Below are positions 11,427 to 19,272 of a DNA stretch of 64,000 nucleotides, piece after piece. The stretch is taken from contig NZ_JARJBB010000001.1 in the NCBI RefSeq assembly GCF_029269835.1, positions 840,299 through 904,298 of the forward strand, read 5' to 3'. Source of the DNA: Streptomyces tropicalis (lineage in GTDB: Bacteria; Actinomycetota; Actinomycetes; Streptomycetales; Streptomycetaceae). The notes beneath the pieces were generated by a model. The model was not told the DNA's origin. It did no database searches and saw nothing but the letters and a program-made list of their open reading frames with translations. The first letter of the stretch is position 1, and each line of letters begins with the position of its first letter. Position numbers and translations under genes: made by a program.

Positions 11427-12218
11427 CTAGCAGGCCGGGACCGTGCCCGTGCCCTTCTGGAGTGCCGACAGGGCGGTCACCGCGCCCTGGAGGGTGGTCA
11501 CCGGGACCAGGCGGAGGCCCTTCGGGAGTTCCGCCTTCGCGTCGGCGCACTCCGCCTTCGGGACCAGGAAGACGGTGGCGCCGTCCCGGCGCGCGGCCTG
11601 GGTCTTCAGTGAGACGCCGCCCACCGCGCCGACCGTGCCGTCGCCCGCGATCGTCCCCGTGCCGGCGACGGTGCGGCCGCCGGTGAGGTCGCCTCCGCCG
11701 CCGTTGCCGTCGATCTTGTCCACGATGCCGAGGGAGAACAGCAGGCCCGCGCTGGGCCCGCCGACGTCGGCCAGCTTCAGGCTGACCTTGACGCCCTTGC
11801 CGTTCAGACGGAGGTAGCCGAGTGCGGCGCGGGTCGCCGCGTCCTGCGACTGCTGCATCTGCGCGGCGTTGTGCTGCTCGATCTCCTTGACGCTGTTGCC
11901 GGTCGGGTAGACCGCGTCGCGCGGCATGACCGCGCGGTCCGTCGCGAACCAGCCGCCGATCACGTCGCCGAGCGAGACGCGCGCGTCCGGACCGGTCGCC
12001 TCGATGGTCGTCATCCGCAACTGCCCGCTGGTGGCCCGGGTGGGCGCGCCGGAGATCGTGATCACCTGGGTGCCCTTGTTCTTGCCGAGCACGTTCGCCG
12101 TGATCCCCGGCTGCGCGACCGAGAACGGCAGCGGCGCCAGGGCCGCCGCGAGGAGCAGGCCGACGACGGGGACGGCGCAGACGGCCACGGCCTGGAGACG
12201 TGTGAGGCGAGAGAGCAC
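11427..12218 (-). CDS. Membrane-anchored Lon-fold (S16-type) serine protease, YlbL/PDZ-protease relative
   Basis: A 263-aa protein. Residues about 8-32 are a hydrophobic anchor or signal, so the rest lies outside the membrane. The region of about 140-255 has the Lon proteolytic fold. GGPSAGLLFSLGIVDKI carries the nucleophile Ser at about residue 156, and VGGVSLKTQAARRDGATVFLVP carries the general-base Lys at about residue 205, with Lon-like spacing. The C-terminus ends with an LRLVPVTTLQGAVTAL segment, as in Lon-type domains. It is shorter than YlbL proteins, which have a full PDZ domain. The substrate is unknown; a role in envelope protein turnover is inferred. Confidence 0.88.
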   Translation of the reverse strand: MLSRLTRLQAVAVCAVPVVGLLLAAALAPLPFSVAQPGITANVLGKNKGTQVITISGAPTRATSGQLRMTTIEATGPDARVSLGDVIGGWFATDRAVMPRDAVYPTGNSVKEIEQHNAAQMQQSQDAATRAALGYLRLNGKGVKVSLKLADVGGPSAGLLFSLGIVDKIDGNGGGGDLTGGRTVAGTGTIAGDGTVGAVGGVSLKTQAARRDGATVFLVPKAECADAKAELPKGLRLVPVTTLQGAVTALSALQKGTGTVPAC

Positions 12219-12280
12219 GCCATCAATCTACGCGACGGAACCGCCCGTTCCGAGGTCGGCCGGAGCCGCGCCCGGACGGC

Positions 12281-12922
12281 TCAGCGCAGCGCCTCCGCCA
12301 CCTCGCGGGCCGCCTCCATCACCCGCGGGCCGACCCGCTCCGGCACCGAGTCCGCCAGCATCACCACCCCGACGCTGCCCTCCACCCCGGTCACTCCGAG
12401 CAGCGGTGCCGCCGCCCCGCTGGCACCGGCCTCCAGCTCGCCGTGGGTGAGGGTGTATCCGGGGTCCGCCGCGCGCTGCAGACGGGCCGCGAGTATCGCC
12501 TTGCCGGCGGCCCCCCGGTCCAGCGGATGCCGGAAACCGGCCCGGTAGGCCACGTGGTAGTCCGTCCACGTCGGTTCGACCACGGCGACCGCCAGCGCCT
12601 CCGCCCCGTCGACCAGCGTCAGGTGGGCGGTCGCGCCTATGTCCTCGGCCAGCGCACGCAGCGCGGGCAGCGCCGCCTCCCGTACCAGGGGGTGCACCTG
12701 GCGGCCCAGCCGCAGCACCCCGAGCCCGACCCGGGCGCGGCCGCCGAGGTCGCGGCGGACCAGCGAGTGCTGTTCCAGCGTGGCGAGCAGCCGGTACACC
12801 ACGGTCCTGTTCACGCCCAGTCTCTGGGAGAGTTCGGTGACGGTCAGCCCGTGGTCCGTGTCGGCGAGCAGCTTGAGGACCTTCAGCCCCCGGTCGAGCG
12901 TCTGGGAGGTCTCCGCGGTCAC
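12281..12922 (-). CDS. IclR family transcriptional regulator
   Basis: A 213-aa regulator. The N-terminal winged helix (about 5-65; TLDRGLKVLKLLADTDHGLTVTELSQRLGVNRTVVYRLLATLEQ) is typical of IclR, and the rest is the ligand-binding IclR domain (GATAHLTLVDGAEALAVAVVEP, then LDRGAAGKAILAA). The start GTG 12922 is chosen over GTG 12931 because GAAGGAG lies 8 bases upstream of it and overlaps the other. No metabolic gene is adjacent, so the target is unknown. A palindrome AGCGAA-N5-TTCGCT at 13111-13127, about 190 bases upstream, could be an operator. Confidence 0.9.
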   Translation of the reverse strand: MTAETSQTLDRGLKVLKLLADTDHGLTVTELSQRLGVNRTVVYRLLATLEQHSLVRRDLGGRARVGLGVLRLGRQVHPLVREAALPALRALAEDIGATAHLTLVDGAEALAVAVVEPTWTDYHVAYRAGFRHPLDRGAAGKAILAARLQRAADPGYTLTHGELEAGASGAAAPLLGVTGVEGSVGVVMLADSVPERVGPRVMEAAREVAEALR

Positions 12923-13249
12923 GACGCCCACTCCTTCGGTGGTGAGGTCGGCGGGCCTCCTCGTGGTGGATGCGTCCCGGTGTCCCGTCCGTGACGCGCC
13001 TCAGAGGCCGCCGATCGGCCGGCCGTCCGGGCGGTCGTCCCGGACGCGAGTCGCTTCACGGCTGCGCTCCGCGGCGGCGCTGCCACGGGGCGTGTGCGTA
13101 GCGGGACAGTAGCGAAGCCGGTTCGCTGAGCGGAAGGCTTCGTCCAGAATCCGGTCACGGGCCGGTACGGACTGCCGGCGTTCGTCCCGATACGTACGCC
13201 CACCTGCGGGGCCGGGTGCTCAGCGGCGCCCACGCCGCCCGGCACCGCG
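12923..13249. other. Intergenic gap upstream of IclR gene
   Basis: This 327-base stretch lies between the IclR regulator start and the 3' end of the helicase. It holds the palindrome AGCGAAGCCGGTTCGCT (13111-13127). Open frames here have atypical composition and no start signals. No gene is called. Confidence 0.4.
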
Positions 13250-15046
13250 TCACCGCATCCGGGTCGCCCACTCCTGCACCTTGGCGATCCGCTGCCGCAG
13301 CTGCCCGGCCGTCGCCTCCGCGCTCGGCGGGCCGCCGCACACCCGGCGCAGCTCGGTGTGGATCACGCCGTGCGGCTTGCCGCTCTGGTGCACGTAGGCG
13401 CCGACCATCGTGTTGAGCTGCTTGCGCAGCTCCATCATCTCCTTGTGGGAGACCACCGGCCGCCGCTCGGCGGGCAGTTCGAGCAGGTCGGCCTCGGAGT
13501 CCGGCTTCTTGCGGCTGTGCGCGATCTGCCGTGCCTGCCGCTTCTGCAGCAGCATCTGCACCTGCTCCGGCTCGAGCAGGCCGGGGATGCCGAGGTAGTC
13601 CTGCTCCTCCTCGCTGCCGGGGTGGGCCTGCATGCCGAACTCGGCGCCGTCGTAGAGGACCCGGTCGAAGACGGCGTCGGACTCCAGCGCCTCGAAGGGC
13701 AGCATGTCCTGCTCGCCGGTGTCCTCGTCCTGCTCCTTGTTCGCCTCCTCCATCTCCTTCTCGGACTCGGCGTACGGGTCCTCCTCACCCTCCTTCTTCG
13801 GCTTGTCGAGGGCGTGGTCCCGCTCGACCTCCATCTCGTTGGCGAAGGTGAGCAGGTCGGGCACGGTCGGCAGGAAGACGGAGGCGGTCTCGCCGCGGCG
13901 CCGGGACCGCACGAAGCGGCCGACGGCCTGCGCGAAGAACAGCGGGGTGGAGATCGTGGTGGCGTAGACGCCGACGGCGAGCCGCGGCACGTCGACGCCC
14001 TCGGACACCATGCGGACGGCGACCATCCAGCGGTCGTCGCCGTGGCTGAAGTCGTCGATCCGCCGCGAGGCGCCCGTGTCGTCGGACAGCACCAGGGTGG
14101 CCGCGCTGCCGGTGATCTCACGGATCAGCTTGGCGTAGGCGCGGGCCTGCTCCTGGTCGGAGGCGATCACCAGGGCACCGGCGTCCGGGATGGCCTTGCG
14201 GACCTCGGTCAGCCGCTGGTCGGCGGCGCGCAGCACGGACGGCATCCACTCGCCGCGCGGGTCGAGCGCGGTGCGCCAGGCCTGGCTGACCGCGTCCTTC
14301 GTCATGGGCTCGCCGAGCCGGGCCGCGATCTCGTCGCCCGCCTTGGTGCGCCAGCGCATGTTGCCGCTGTAGGAGAGGAAGATGACGGGGCGCACGACAC
14401 CGTCGGAGAGCGCGGAGCCGTAGCCGTAGGTGTAGTCCGCGGCGGACCGCCGGATCCCGTCCAGCCCCTCCTCGTACGTGACGAAGGGGATGGGGTTGGT
14501 GTCGGAGCGGAACGGCGTGCCGGTCAGCGCCAGGCGCCGGGTGGCGGGCTCGAAGGCCTCCAGGCATGCCTCGCCCCAGGACTTGGAGTCGCCGGCGTGG
14601 TGGATCTCGTCGAGGATGACAAGGGTCTTGCGCTGCTCGCTGCGGTTGCGGTGCAGCATGGGGCGCACGCCGACACCGGCGTACGTGACGGCGACGCCGT
14701 CGTAGTCCTTGCCGAGCGGGCCGGCGCTGTACTCGGGATCGAGCTTGATCCCGATGCGCGCGGCGGCCTCGGCCCACTGCTTCTTCAGGTGCTCGGTCGG
14801 CGCGACCACGGTCACCTGCTGCACGACGTGGTGGTGCAGCAGCCAGGAGGCGAGGGTGAGGGCGAAGGTCGTCTTGCCGGCGCCGGGCGTGGCGACGGCG
14901 AGGAAGTCGCGCGGCTGCTCCTGGATGTACTTGTCCATCGCGCCCTGCTGCCAGGCGCGCAGCTTGCTGGCGGTGCCCCAGGGGGCGCGGCCCGGGAAGG
15001 CGGGCGACAGGTGGTGGGAACTGGAGCTGGCGGCGGTGGTAGTCAC
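13250..15046 (-). CDS. DEAD/DEAH-box superfamily 2 helicase
   Basis: A 598-aa SF2 helicase. RecA-like domain 1 has a Walker A motif (ATPGAGKTTFALTLAS), DEIHH as motif II and LTGTPF as motif III. Domain 2 has MVSEGVDVPRLAVGVYATT (motif V) and QAVGRFVRSRRRGE (motif VI). An acidic, coiled-coil-like region (KPKKEGEEDPYAESEKEMEEANKE, about 415-450) and a C-terminal domain follow. Similar proteins are usually annotated simply as DEAD/DEAH helicases and are related to the restriction-type and XPB-type group. The start is GTG 15046, with TCCGGAGA immediately upstream; the open frame continues upstream but with shadow composition. The nucleic-acid substrate is unknown. Confidence 0.92.
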   Translation of the reverse strand: MTTTAASSSSHHLSPAFPGRAPWGTASKLRAWQQGAMDKYIQEQPRDFLAVATPGAGKTTFALTLASWLLHHHVVQQVTVVAPTEHLKKQWAEAAARIGIKLDPEYSAGPLGKDYDGVAVTYAGVGVRPMLHRNRSEQRKTLVILDEIHHAGDSKSWGEACLEAFEPATRRLALTGTPFRSDTNPIPFVTYEEGLDGIRRSAADYTYGYGSALSDGVVRPVIFLSYSGNMRWRTKAGDEIAARLGEPMTKDAVSQAWRTALDPRGEWMPSVLRAADQRLTEVRKAIPDAGALVIASDQEQARAYAKLIREITGSAATLVLSDDTGASRRIDDFSHGDDRWMVAVRMVSEGVDVPRLAVGVYATTISTPLFFAQAVGRFVRSRRRGETASVFLPTVPDLLTFANEMEVERDHALDKPKKEGEEDPYAESEKEMEEANKEQDEDTGEQDMLPFEALESDAVFDRVLYDGAEFGMQAHPGSEEEQDYLGIPGLLEPEQVQMLLQKRQARQIAHSRKKPDSEADLLELPAERRPVVSHKEMMELRKQLNTMVGAYVHQSGKPHGVIHTELRRVCGGPPSAEATAGQLRQRIAKVQEWATRMR

Positions 15047-15168
15047 GGTCTCCGGAGGATCACGAGATCGACGTCGGGCTGGCTGTGTATGACAACCGGG
15101 CCACCCTACCGGTGCGTCCGCCCCTCTCCCGGCCCGACGCCGCGGCTCCGCCGCGGGTGCGACACGCG

Positions 15169-16806
15169 TCACAGATCATCGACGGCGGCCCCGGCTCGGG
15201 ACGGTTCGCGCAGCCGCGTCGTCACCCAGGCGCCCGCCAGCGCCACCGCGGCCATGGGCAGGAACACCGCGGCGAACGCGGCCGGATGGGCGCCGGAGCC
15301 GGCGCCGGAGCCGCCCGTGCCGGTCACCGTGCCGCCGCCGAGGCCCGCGAAGGCGGCGCCGCCGGCCGCGAGGAGCAGGACGTTGGACAGGGCGTCGGAG
15401 ATCTGCAGGGCGGCCGAGTTGGCGCCGGCCTCCTCCGGGGCGGACAGGCGCAGCAGGAGCACGCTGGTGGAGGCGATCACCAGGCCCATGCCGAAGCAGC
15501 CGAAGCCCCAGGCGACGGCGACCGTCCACACCGGGACGGCGGGCAGCAGCACCGAGGGCGCGGTGGCGACGGCGGCGGCCACCAGGAGCATGCCCAGGGT
15601 CATCAGGCGTTCCCGGTGCGGCGCCAGGCGCGGCCTGGCCTGCACCCACGACCCCAGCGCCCAGGTCGCCCCGCCCGCGGCGAGGGAGAACCCGGCCAGG
15701 GTCGGGCTCAGCCCCCGCTGGGTGACGAGCATCAGCGGCACGAAGGACTCGGCGGCGATGAAGGAGCCGGCGGCGACCCCGCGCAGCAGCACCACCGACG
15801 GCAGACCGCGCGCCGCCCGCCAGGTGCCGTGCGGCAGCAGGCCGAGCACCGCGGGCACCAGCAGTGCGACCCCGGCCGCGCCGGGGAGCAGGGACGCCCA
15901 CCGCAGGTCCTGCGCCGCGTACTGGAGCAGTCCGGCGCCGAACGAGACGGCGAGGGCGAGCCGGATGCGGCGCCGCCCGGCGGACGTCCGCTCCGGGGGC
16001 GCGTCCCGCCCCGCCGCGTCGGCGCGGAGCGTCCCGGCGGCCTCGGCCGCGTCCCGCCCGGCCGCCTCCGTCGGCTCCGCCGCGTCCCCCGTCCCCACCG
16101 CGCCCTTCGCCTCCGCCGCGGCGGGTCCGGACGCGGAGGAGGCAGTCGCGGCAGGTCCGGACGCACGGCGCCGGATCTGCGGCAGGGCGAGGGCGAGCGG
16201 GAACACCACCAGCACGGGGATGCCCAGGAACACCCAGCGCCAGCCGAGGTGTTCGGTCACCGCCCCCGCCGCGAGCGGCCCGACCACCGAGGGGACGACC
16301 CAGCTCGCCGCGAACGCGGCCATCAGGGAGGGCCGCAGCCGCTCCGGGTAGGCCCGGCCGACGACGACGTACAGGGCGACGATCACCAGCCCGCCGCCGA
16401 GCCCCTGCACGGCCCGCCCGGCGATGAACACCCACATCGCGCCCGCCGTCCCGGCCAGCACCAGGCCGCCCGCGAAGGCGCCGATCCCCGCGGTCAGCGC
16501 CCCCAGCGGGCCGCGCCGGTCCGACCACTGGCCGGCGAGCACCATGCCGAACAGGCTCGTCGTGAAGAACCCGGAGAACGCGAACGCGTACTGGGAGACC
16601 CCGTGCAGGTCCCGCGCCGCGACCGGCATGGCGGTGCCGACGGCGGTCGCCTCGAAGGCGATCAGGAAGACGACGGAGACGATGCCGACGCTGAGCGCCC
16701 GGTGGGACCGGCCCAGCACGGTGTCGGGCCGGTCGGCACCGGCTCCGGCGAGGGCGGGGCCGGCCGCCTCGGCGACGGCGGCGTCGCGTGGTTCCAGGGC
16801 GCTCAT
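15169..16806 (-). CDS. MFS transporter (drug efflux type)
   Basis: A 545-aa major facilitator. The first half shows motif A, GQWSDRRGPLGAL, between helices 2 and 3, and a motif-C-like GLGGGLVIVALYVV region. A long Ala/Glu-rich cytoplasmic loop (about 215-285) separates the two halves. The second half has further hydrophobic helices (for example GLPSVVLLRGVAAGSFIAAESFVPL) and ends with a short polar tail. It most resembles drug:proton antiporters, but the substrate cannot be inferred. The start is ATG 16806, at the beginning of a polar tail before helix 1. It lies downstream of nothing obviously related, so it is probably monocistronic. Confidence 0.9.
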   Translation of the reverse strand: MSALEPRDAAVAEAAGPALAGAGADRPDTVLGRSHRALSVGIVSVVFLIAFEATAVGTAMPVAARDLHGVSQYAFAFSGFFTTSLFGMVLAGQWSDRRGPLGALTAGIGAFAGGLVLAGTAGAMWVFIAGRAVQGLGGGLVIVALYVVVGRAYPERLRPSLMAAFAASWVVPSVVGPLAAGAVTEHLGWRWVFLGIPVLVVFPLALALPQIRRRASGPAATASSASGPAAAEAKGAVGTGDAAEPTEAAGRDAAEAAGTLRADAAGRDAPPERTSAGRRRIRLALAVSFGAGLLQYAAQDLRWASLLPGAAGVALLVPAVLGLLPHGTWRAARGLPSVVLLRGVAAGSFIAAESFVPLMLVTQRGLSPTLAGFSLAAGGATWALGSWVQARPRLAPHRERLMTLGMLLVAAAVATAPSVLLPAVPVWTVAVAWGFGCFGMGLVIASTSVLLLRLSAPEEAGANSAALQISDALSNVLLLAAGGAAFAGLGGGTVTGTGGSGAGSGAHPAAFAAVFLPMAAVALAGAWVTTRLREPSRAGAAVDDL

Positions 16807-17056
16807 GACCGCCAGCGTAAGGTCCACGGGCCGCAGTGGCACCTGTCGGGAGACGGGCGCGCACCGGGACCTTGGTCCTACGACCGCCCGCACCGCCTCC
16901 CTCCCGGGGGAGCCCCGCCGAAGCCCCTCCCCGCCCATTCATGAACGGCGTGTGGCAGTCGCGTTGCACCCGCGGTGCCGCCCTTGAGCCCCTCTCCGCG
17001 CCCCACCTAGGCTCGGTTCACCGGGTCGGCACGGCACCGTCCGCCGCCACCCGCCC

Positions 17057-17131
17057 GGCCGTGTGCCCGAGTGGTTCAGGGGCTCGCCTGCAAAGCGAGT
17101 TACGCGGGTTCGAATCCCGCCACGGCCTCCA
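17057..17131 (+). tRNA. tRNA-Cys (GCA)
   Basis: A full cloverleaf can be drawn. The acceptor stem GGCCGTG (17057-17063) pairs with CACGGCC (17121-17127). The D arm follows, and the anticodon stem CTCGC/GCGAG frames the loop CTGCAAA, giving anticodon GCA. The T arm is GCGGG-TTCGAAT-CCCGC. U73 and an encoded CCA complete the gene. Its last 32 bases are repeated at 18145-18176, marking it as an integration site. Confidence 0.96.
17099..17130 (+). repeat. att-like direct repeat, copy 1 (tRNA-Cys 3' end)
   Basis: These 32 bases cover the variable loop, T arm and acceptor 3' strand of tRNA-Cys. They are identical to 18145-18176. A shared GCAAAGC lies just before each copy (17090-17096 and 18135-18141). 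This is the usual picture of attL/attR for an element that integrated into a tRNA gene and rebuilt its 3' end. Confidence 0.85.
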
Positions 17132-17157
17132 AGGGCCTGACCAGGCAAAACAAAAGA

Positions 17158-17180
17158 GCGGCACCCTCGGAGGGTGCCGC
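17158..17180 (+). terminator. Hairpin after tRNA-Cys
   Basis: GCGGCACCCT-CGG-AGGGTGCCGC forms a perfect 10-base stem 27 bases after the tRNA. It lacks a T-run but is a probable terminator for the tRNA transcript. It lies inside the island, so it would have been brought in, or acquired, with the insertion. Confidence 0.6.
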
Positions 17181-17433
17181 CCATAGGCTCGTCCGTCTCA
17201 CTTACCGTCTCAGTTGCCACCCCAGCTCAGCAGGATTGGAGCCAGTTGAGTGACGAGGCTCAGGCCCTGACGAGTGGGGCCCTTGGCGCCAGTTACGCAC
17301 GAACGTGCCAGTCACCTATCGTCTGCGTCGCTCGATCGCCGCGCTCACTACGGTGAGCGCGGCCCGGCGAGAGGACACTGTGCACGGCCCGACCCGAATG
17401 CCCAGGGTGGCCCCGAGAGCGACGCGCCCGACC

Positions 17434-17910
17434 CTACTTCCCCGGCGGTTGAGTGATGACGATCCGCCAGATCACTGACTTGGCCGCCGACAGCTTCCAA
17501 TCCAGCTCGTGGACGTTGGCGTGCGGTATCCGTGCAGTGAACACGCCGTTCCCGTCGCCGCACTGAGACCCGGCGAGCGTCTTTGCCTCTGAGGTGATGT
17601 TGAACCTGGAGGGGCCGGCGCATGTCCACATCACCGTGACGGACGAGGCTTTCCCCGCTGACGCGGGAAGGGTGACGGCACGTGCGCCGTGACCCGACCC
17701 CGTGTACAGCGTCTTCGACCCGACGGGGATTGCAGACTGGACAGGATTGGGAAGCCGGTCCGGACTCGTCGGCGTCTCCGCCGGAGAGGGGGTCGCGCTG
17801 GCACCGGTCGTCGCACTGTGGCTGTCGGTGGCCTTGGGTTGCTCGCCACTGGAACAGGCCGACACAAGCACCAGGGCCGACAGGCCGACGGCCAGCAGGG
17901 AAAGCTTCAT
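17434..17910 (-). CDS. Secreted lipoprotein of unknown function, island cargo
   Basis: A 158-aa protein with a type II signal peptide: MKLSLLAVGLSALVLVSAC, with lipobox LVSAC and the lipidated Cys at about residue 19. A Ser/Thr/Pro-rich linker (to about 55) follows. The globular domain has two Cys (MWTCAGPS and GSQCGDGN) that could form a disulfide, suggesting a small beta-sandwich on the cell surface. The ATG 17910 is preceded by TGAGGA at the right distance. It is the only convincing gene between the tRNA-Cys repeats, so it is probably horizontally acquired. I do not recognise the family. Confidence 0.82.
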   Translation of the reverse strand: MKLSLLAVGLSALVLVSACSSGEQPKATDSHSATTGASATPSPAETPTSPDRLPNPVQSAIPVGSKTLYTGSGHGARAVTLPASAGKASSVTVMWTCAGPSRFNITSEAKTLAGSQCGDGNGVFTARIPHANVHELDWKLSAAKSVIWRIVITQPPGK

Positions 17911-18144
17911 CAGATCGTCCTCAACTCATGAGTGGGCGATGTAGGGCGAGAGCGCCGGGAGCTTGGCGGTCCCGTGGTTGGAGACGATCCACTTGCAGCC
18001 ACCGTTCGTGGAACCGCGTTCCGACCTCTCGACGGGCATGGCTGCTCGTCAGGGCGACCGTCTCCGTATCCGTCTCATTCGTCAGCGCCCAGCGGACGAG
18101 CACAGATCACGCCCTGGCCAGCGGAGACAAACCCGCAAAGCAGG

Positions 18145-18176
18145 GTTACGCGGGTTCGAATCCCGCCACGGCCTCC
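18145..18176 (+). repeat. att-like direct repeat, copy 2 (displaced tRNA-Cys 3' end)
   Basis: Identical over 32 bases to the 3' end of tRNA-Cys at 17099-17130. No 5' acceptor strand or D arm precedes it, so it is not a second tRNA gene. Read on the minus strand it encodes the last residues and the TAA stop (18146-18148) of the adjacent SUKH-like gene. Confidence 0.85.
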
Positions 18177-18883
18177 GGGCCGGGCGTCCGCCGTCTGCTG
18201 TGATGGAGCAGCCACAGGGTGAGGACGAGGGTCGAGACGTCCGCCGTCAGGGGGCGGAGGACGGCCTCGGTCTCGTGCCAGTTCCAGATCGTGCCCGTGG
18301 TGCCGTCGAGCAGGGCGGTGGTGCCGCCGGCCAGGCGGCCGAGGCGGACGAGGCGGTCGGCGCCGCAGGGGGCGTCGGCGGGGAGCCGGGCCCCGGGCGA
18401 CTCGTCCGCACGGTACTCGGCGACGGTGGGCAGGGGTGCCTCGGTGTCCAGCCGCAGCAGGACGCCGTCCTCCGGCAGGCCCGTGTCGCGCAGGAAGCGG
18501 CGGGTCGGCTCGTGGGTGAGCGCCGCGGGGAAGTCGATGTCCTCGAAGCGGGCCACGCGCCCGGGCCCGAACTCCCGGAAGAGCGCCCGGGTCGGCAGCT
18601 CCAGGGCCAGGCCGTCCCGGCCGGCGCGGACGGCGAACCCACCCTGGCCGCCCGCCAGTTCGCGGGCCGTCGCCACGAAGCGGACCAGGGGCTCCAGGCA
18701 GGGCGCGAGCGGGCGCACGTCCACCAGGCAGGAGGTGGGCGCACGGCCGTCCCCCGGACCGGGCGCCGGGGGCCGCCTGCGGGGCGGGGCGGGCGCGGTG
18801 CCCGCCGCGGGGCGCGGGCCGCGGCGGGCCGGAACGGTCCCGGCCGGGACGGTCGCCGTGGCGGCGGTGCTCGTCGACGTCAT
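18146..18883 (-). CDS. SUKH-4-like family protein
   Basis: A 245-aa protein. The N-terminal ~45 residues are Ala/Pro/Arg-rich. The core (about 50-230) has the pattern LPTRALFREFGPGRVARFEDIDFPAALTHEPTRRFLRDTGLPEDGVLLRLD, then DRLVRLGRLAGGTTALLDGTTGTIWNW, which I associate with the SUKH-4-type proteins common in streptomycetes. SUKH proteins are often toxin-immunity factors, but many standalone copies have no known partner, and no toxin gene is adjacent here. The start ATG 18883 has GGGGGGACA before it; the alternative ATG 18898 does not. The last ~12 codons (ending AVAGFEPA) lie within or next to the tRNA-Cys repeat, so the C-terminus is shared with the integration site. Confidence 0.75.
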   Translation of the reverse strand: MTSTSTAATATVPAGTVPARRGPRPAAGTAPAPPRRRPPAPGPGDGRAPTSCLVDVRPLAPCLEPLVRFVATARELAGGQGGFAVRAGRDGLALELPTRALFREFGPGRVARFEDIDFPAALTHEPTRRFLRDTGLPEDGVLLRLDTEAPLPTVAEYRADESPGARLPADAPCGADRLVRLGRLAGGTTALLDGTTGTIWNWHETEAVLRPLTADVSTLVLTLWLLHHSRRRTPGPEAVAGFEPA

Positions 18884-19137
18884 TGTCCCCCCGCGCATGA
18901 GAATGATGGGTCCTGGGCAGGGCGTCCACGGCCGGTCCGCGATCGGGACGGCGGCCGTGCTCCCCCACTGCCTCGAAGACTACGCCGCACCACTGACAGC
19001 GCCCCCGGGTTCCAGGACGCCGTGCGCGCCGGACGCGTTCCCTCGCACCGGCCCGGAATCCCGTGCGTCGGGTACGGCCCGCGGCCCGCCCGGACGGCCC
19101 GCTGCCCGCGACCCGCCGTCGGGGGGCGGCCGCCGCG

Positions 19138-19272
19138 TCAGGTGAAGCAGACGCCGCCCAGCACCACCGCGAGGGCGGCCACGACGAAGACCAGGACCCA
19201 CGCCAGCAGCTTGCCGACGCTGGGCGGCGGCTCGTAGCGCGTCTCCCCGGGCGGCGTGTCCTGCTCGCTCAC
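19138..19272 (-). CDS. 44-aa single-helix membrane peptide, coupled to molybdoenzyme operon
   Basis: The GTG start at 19272 overlaps the TGA of the Mo-subunit gene (GTGA, 4-base overlap), a strong sign of translational coupling. The peptide has a polar N-terminus (about 1-20, with several Pro), one membrane helix (about 21-42: LLAWVLVFVVAALAVVLGGVC) and a short tail ending in CFT. It could anchor or assist the molybdoenzyme at the membrane. No family is recognised; it is called on overlap, composition and hydrophobicity. Confidence 0.7.
   Translation of the reverse strand: MSEQDTPPGETRYEPPPSVGKLLAWVLVFVVAALAVVLGGVCFT

Larger units (their letters stand above)
17131..18144. mobile_element. Small tRNA-Cys-associated island, about 1.05 kb, no recombinase
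   Basis: This is the DNA between the two 32-base tRNA repeats. It is visibly less GC-rich than the flanks and uses more A/T-ending codons. It carries one convincing gene, a lipoprotein on the minus strand. It contains no integrase, excisionase or replication gene, so it is either the remnant of a larger integrative element or a cargo mobilised in trans. The first ~300 bases (17131-17433) hold a hairpin and no gene that I can recognise. The last ~230 bases (17911-18144) also hold no recognisable gene. Confidence 0.65.

Noticed and set aside
12919..13245. 108-codon minus-strand frame upstream of the IclR gene
   Set aside because: There is no ribosome-binding site or recognisable pattern. It overlaps the IclR start region and has atypical composition.
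18131..18176. Second tRNA-Cys gene
   Set aside because: Only the 3' part is present. The acceptor 5' strand and D arm are missing, so it is an att-like duplicate.
17682..18222. Integrase or excisionase remnant in the tRNA-Cys island
   Set aside because: All frames were read. None shows recombinase motifs or credible coding character beyond the lipoprotein gene.
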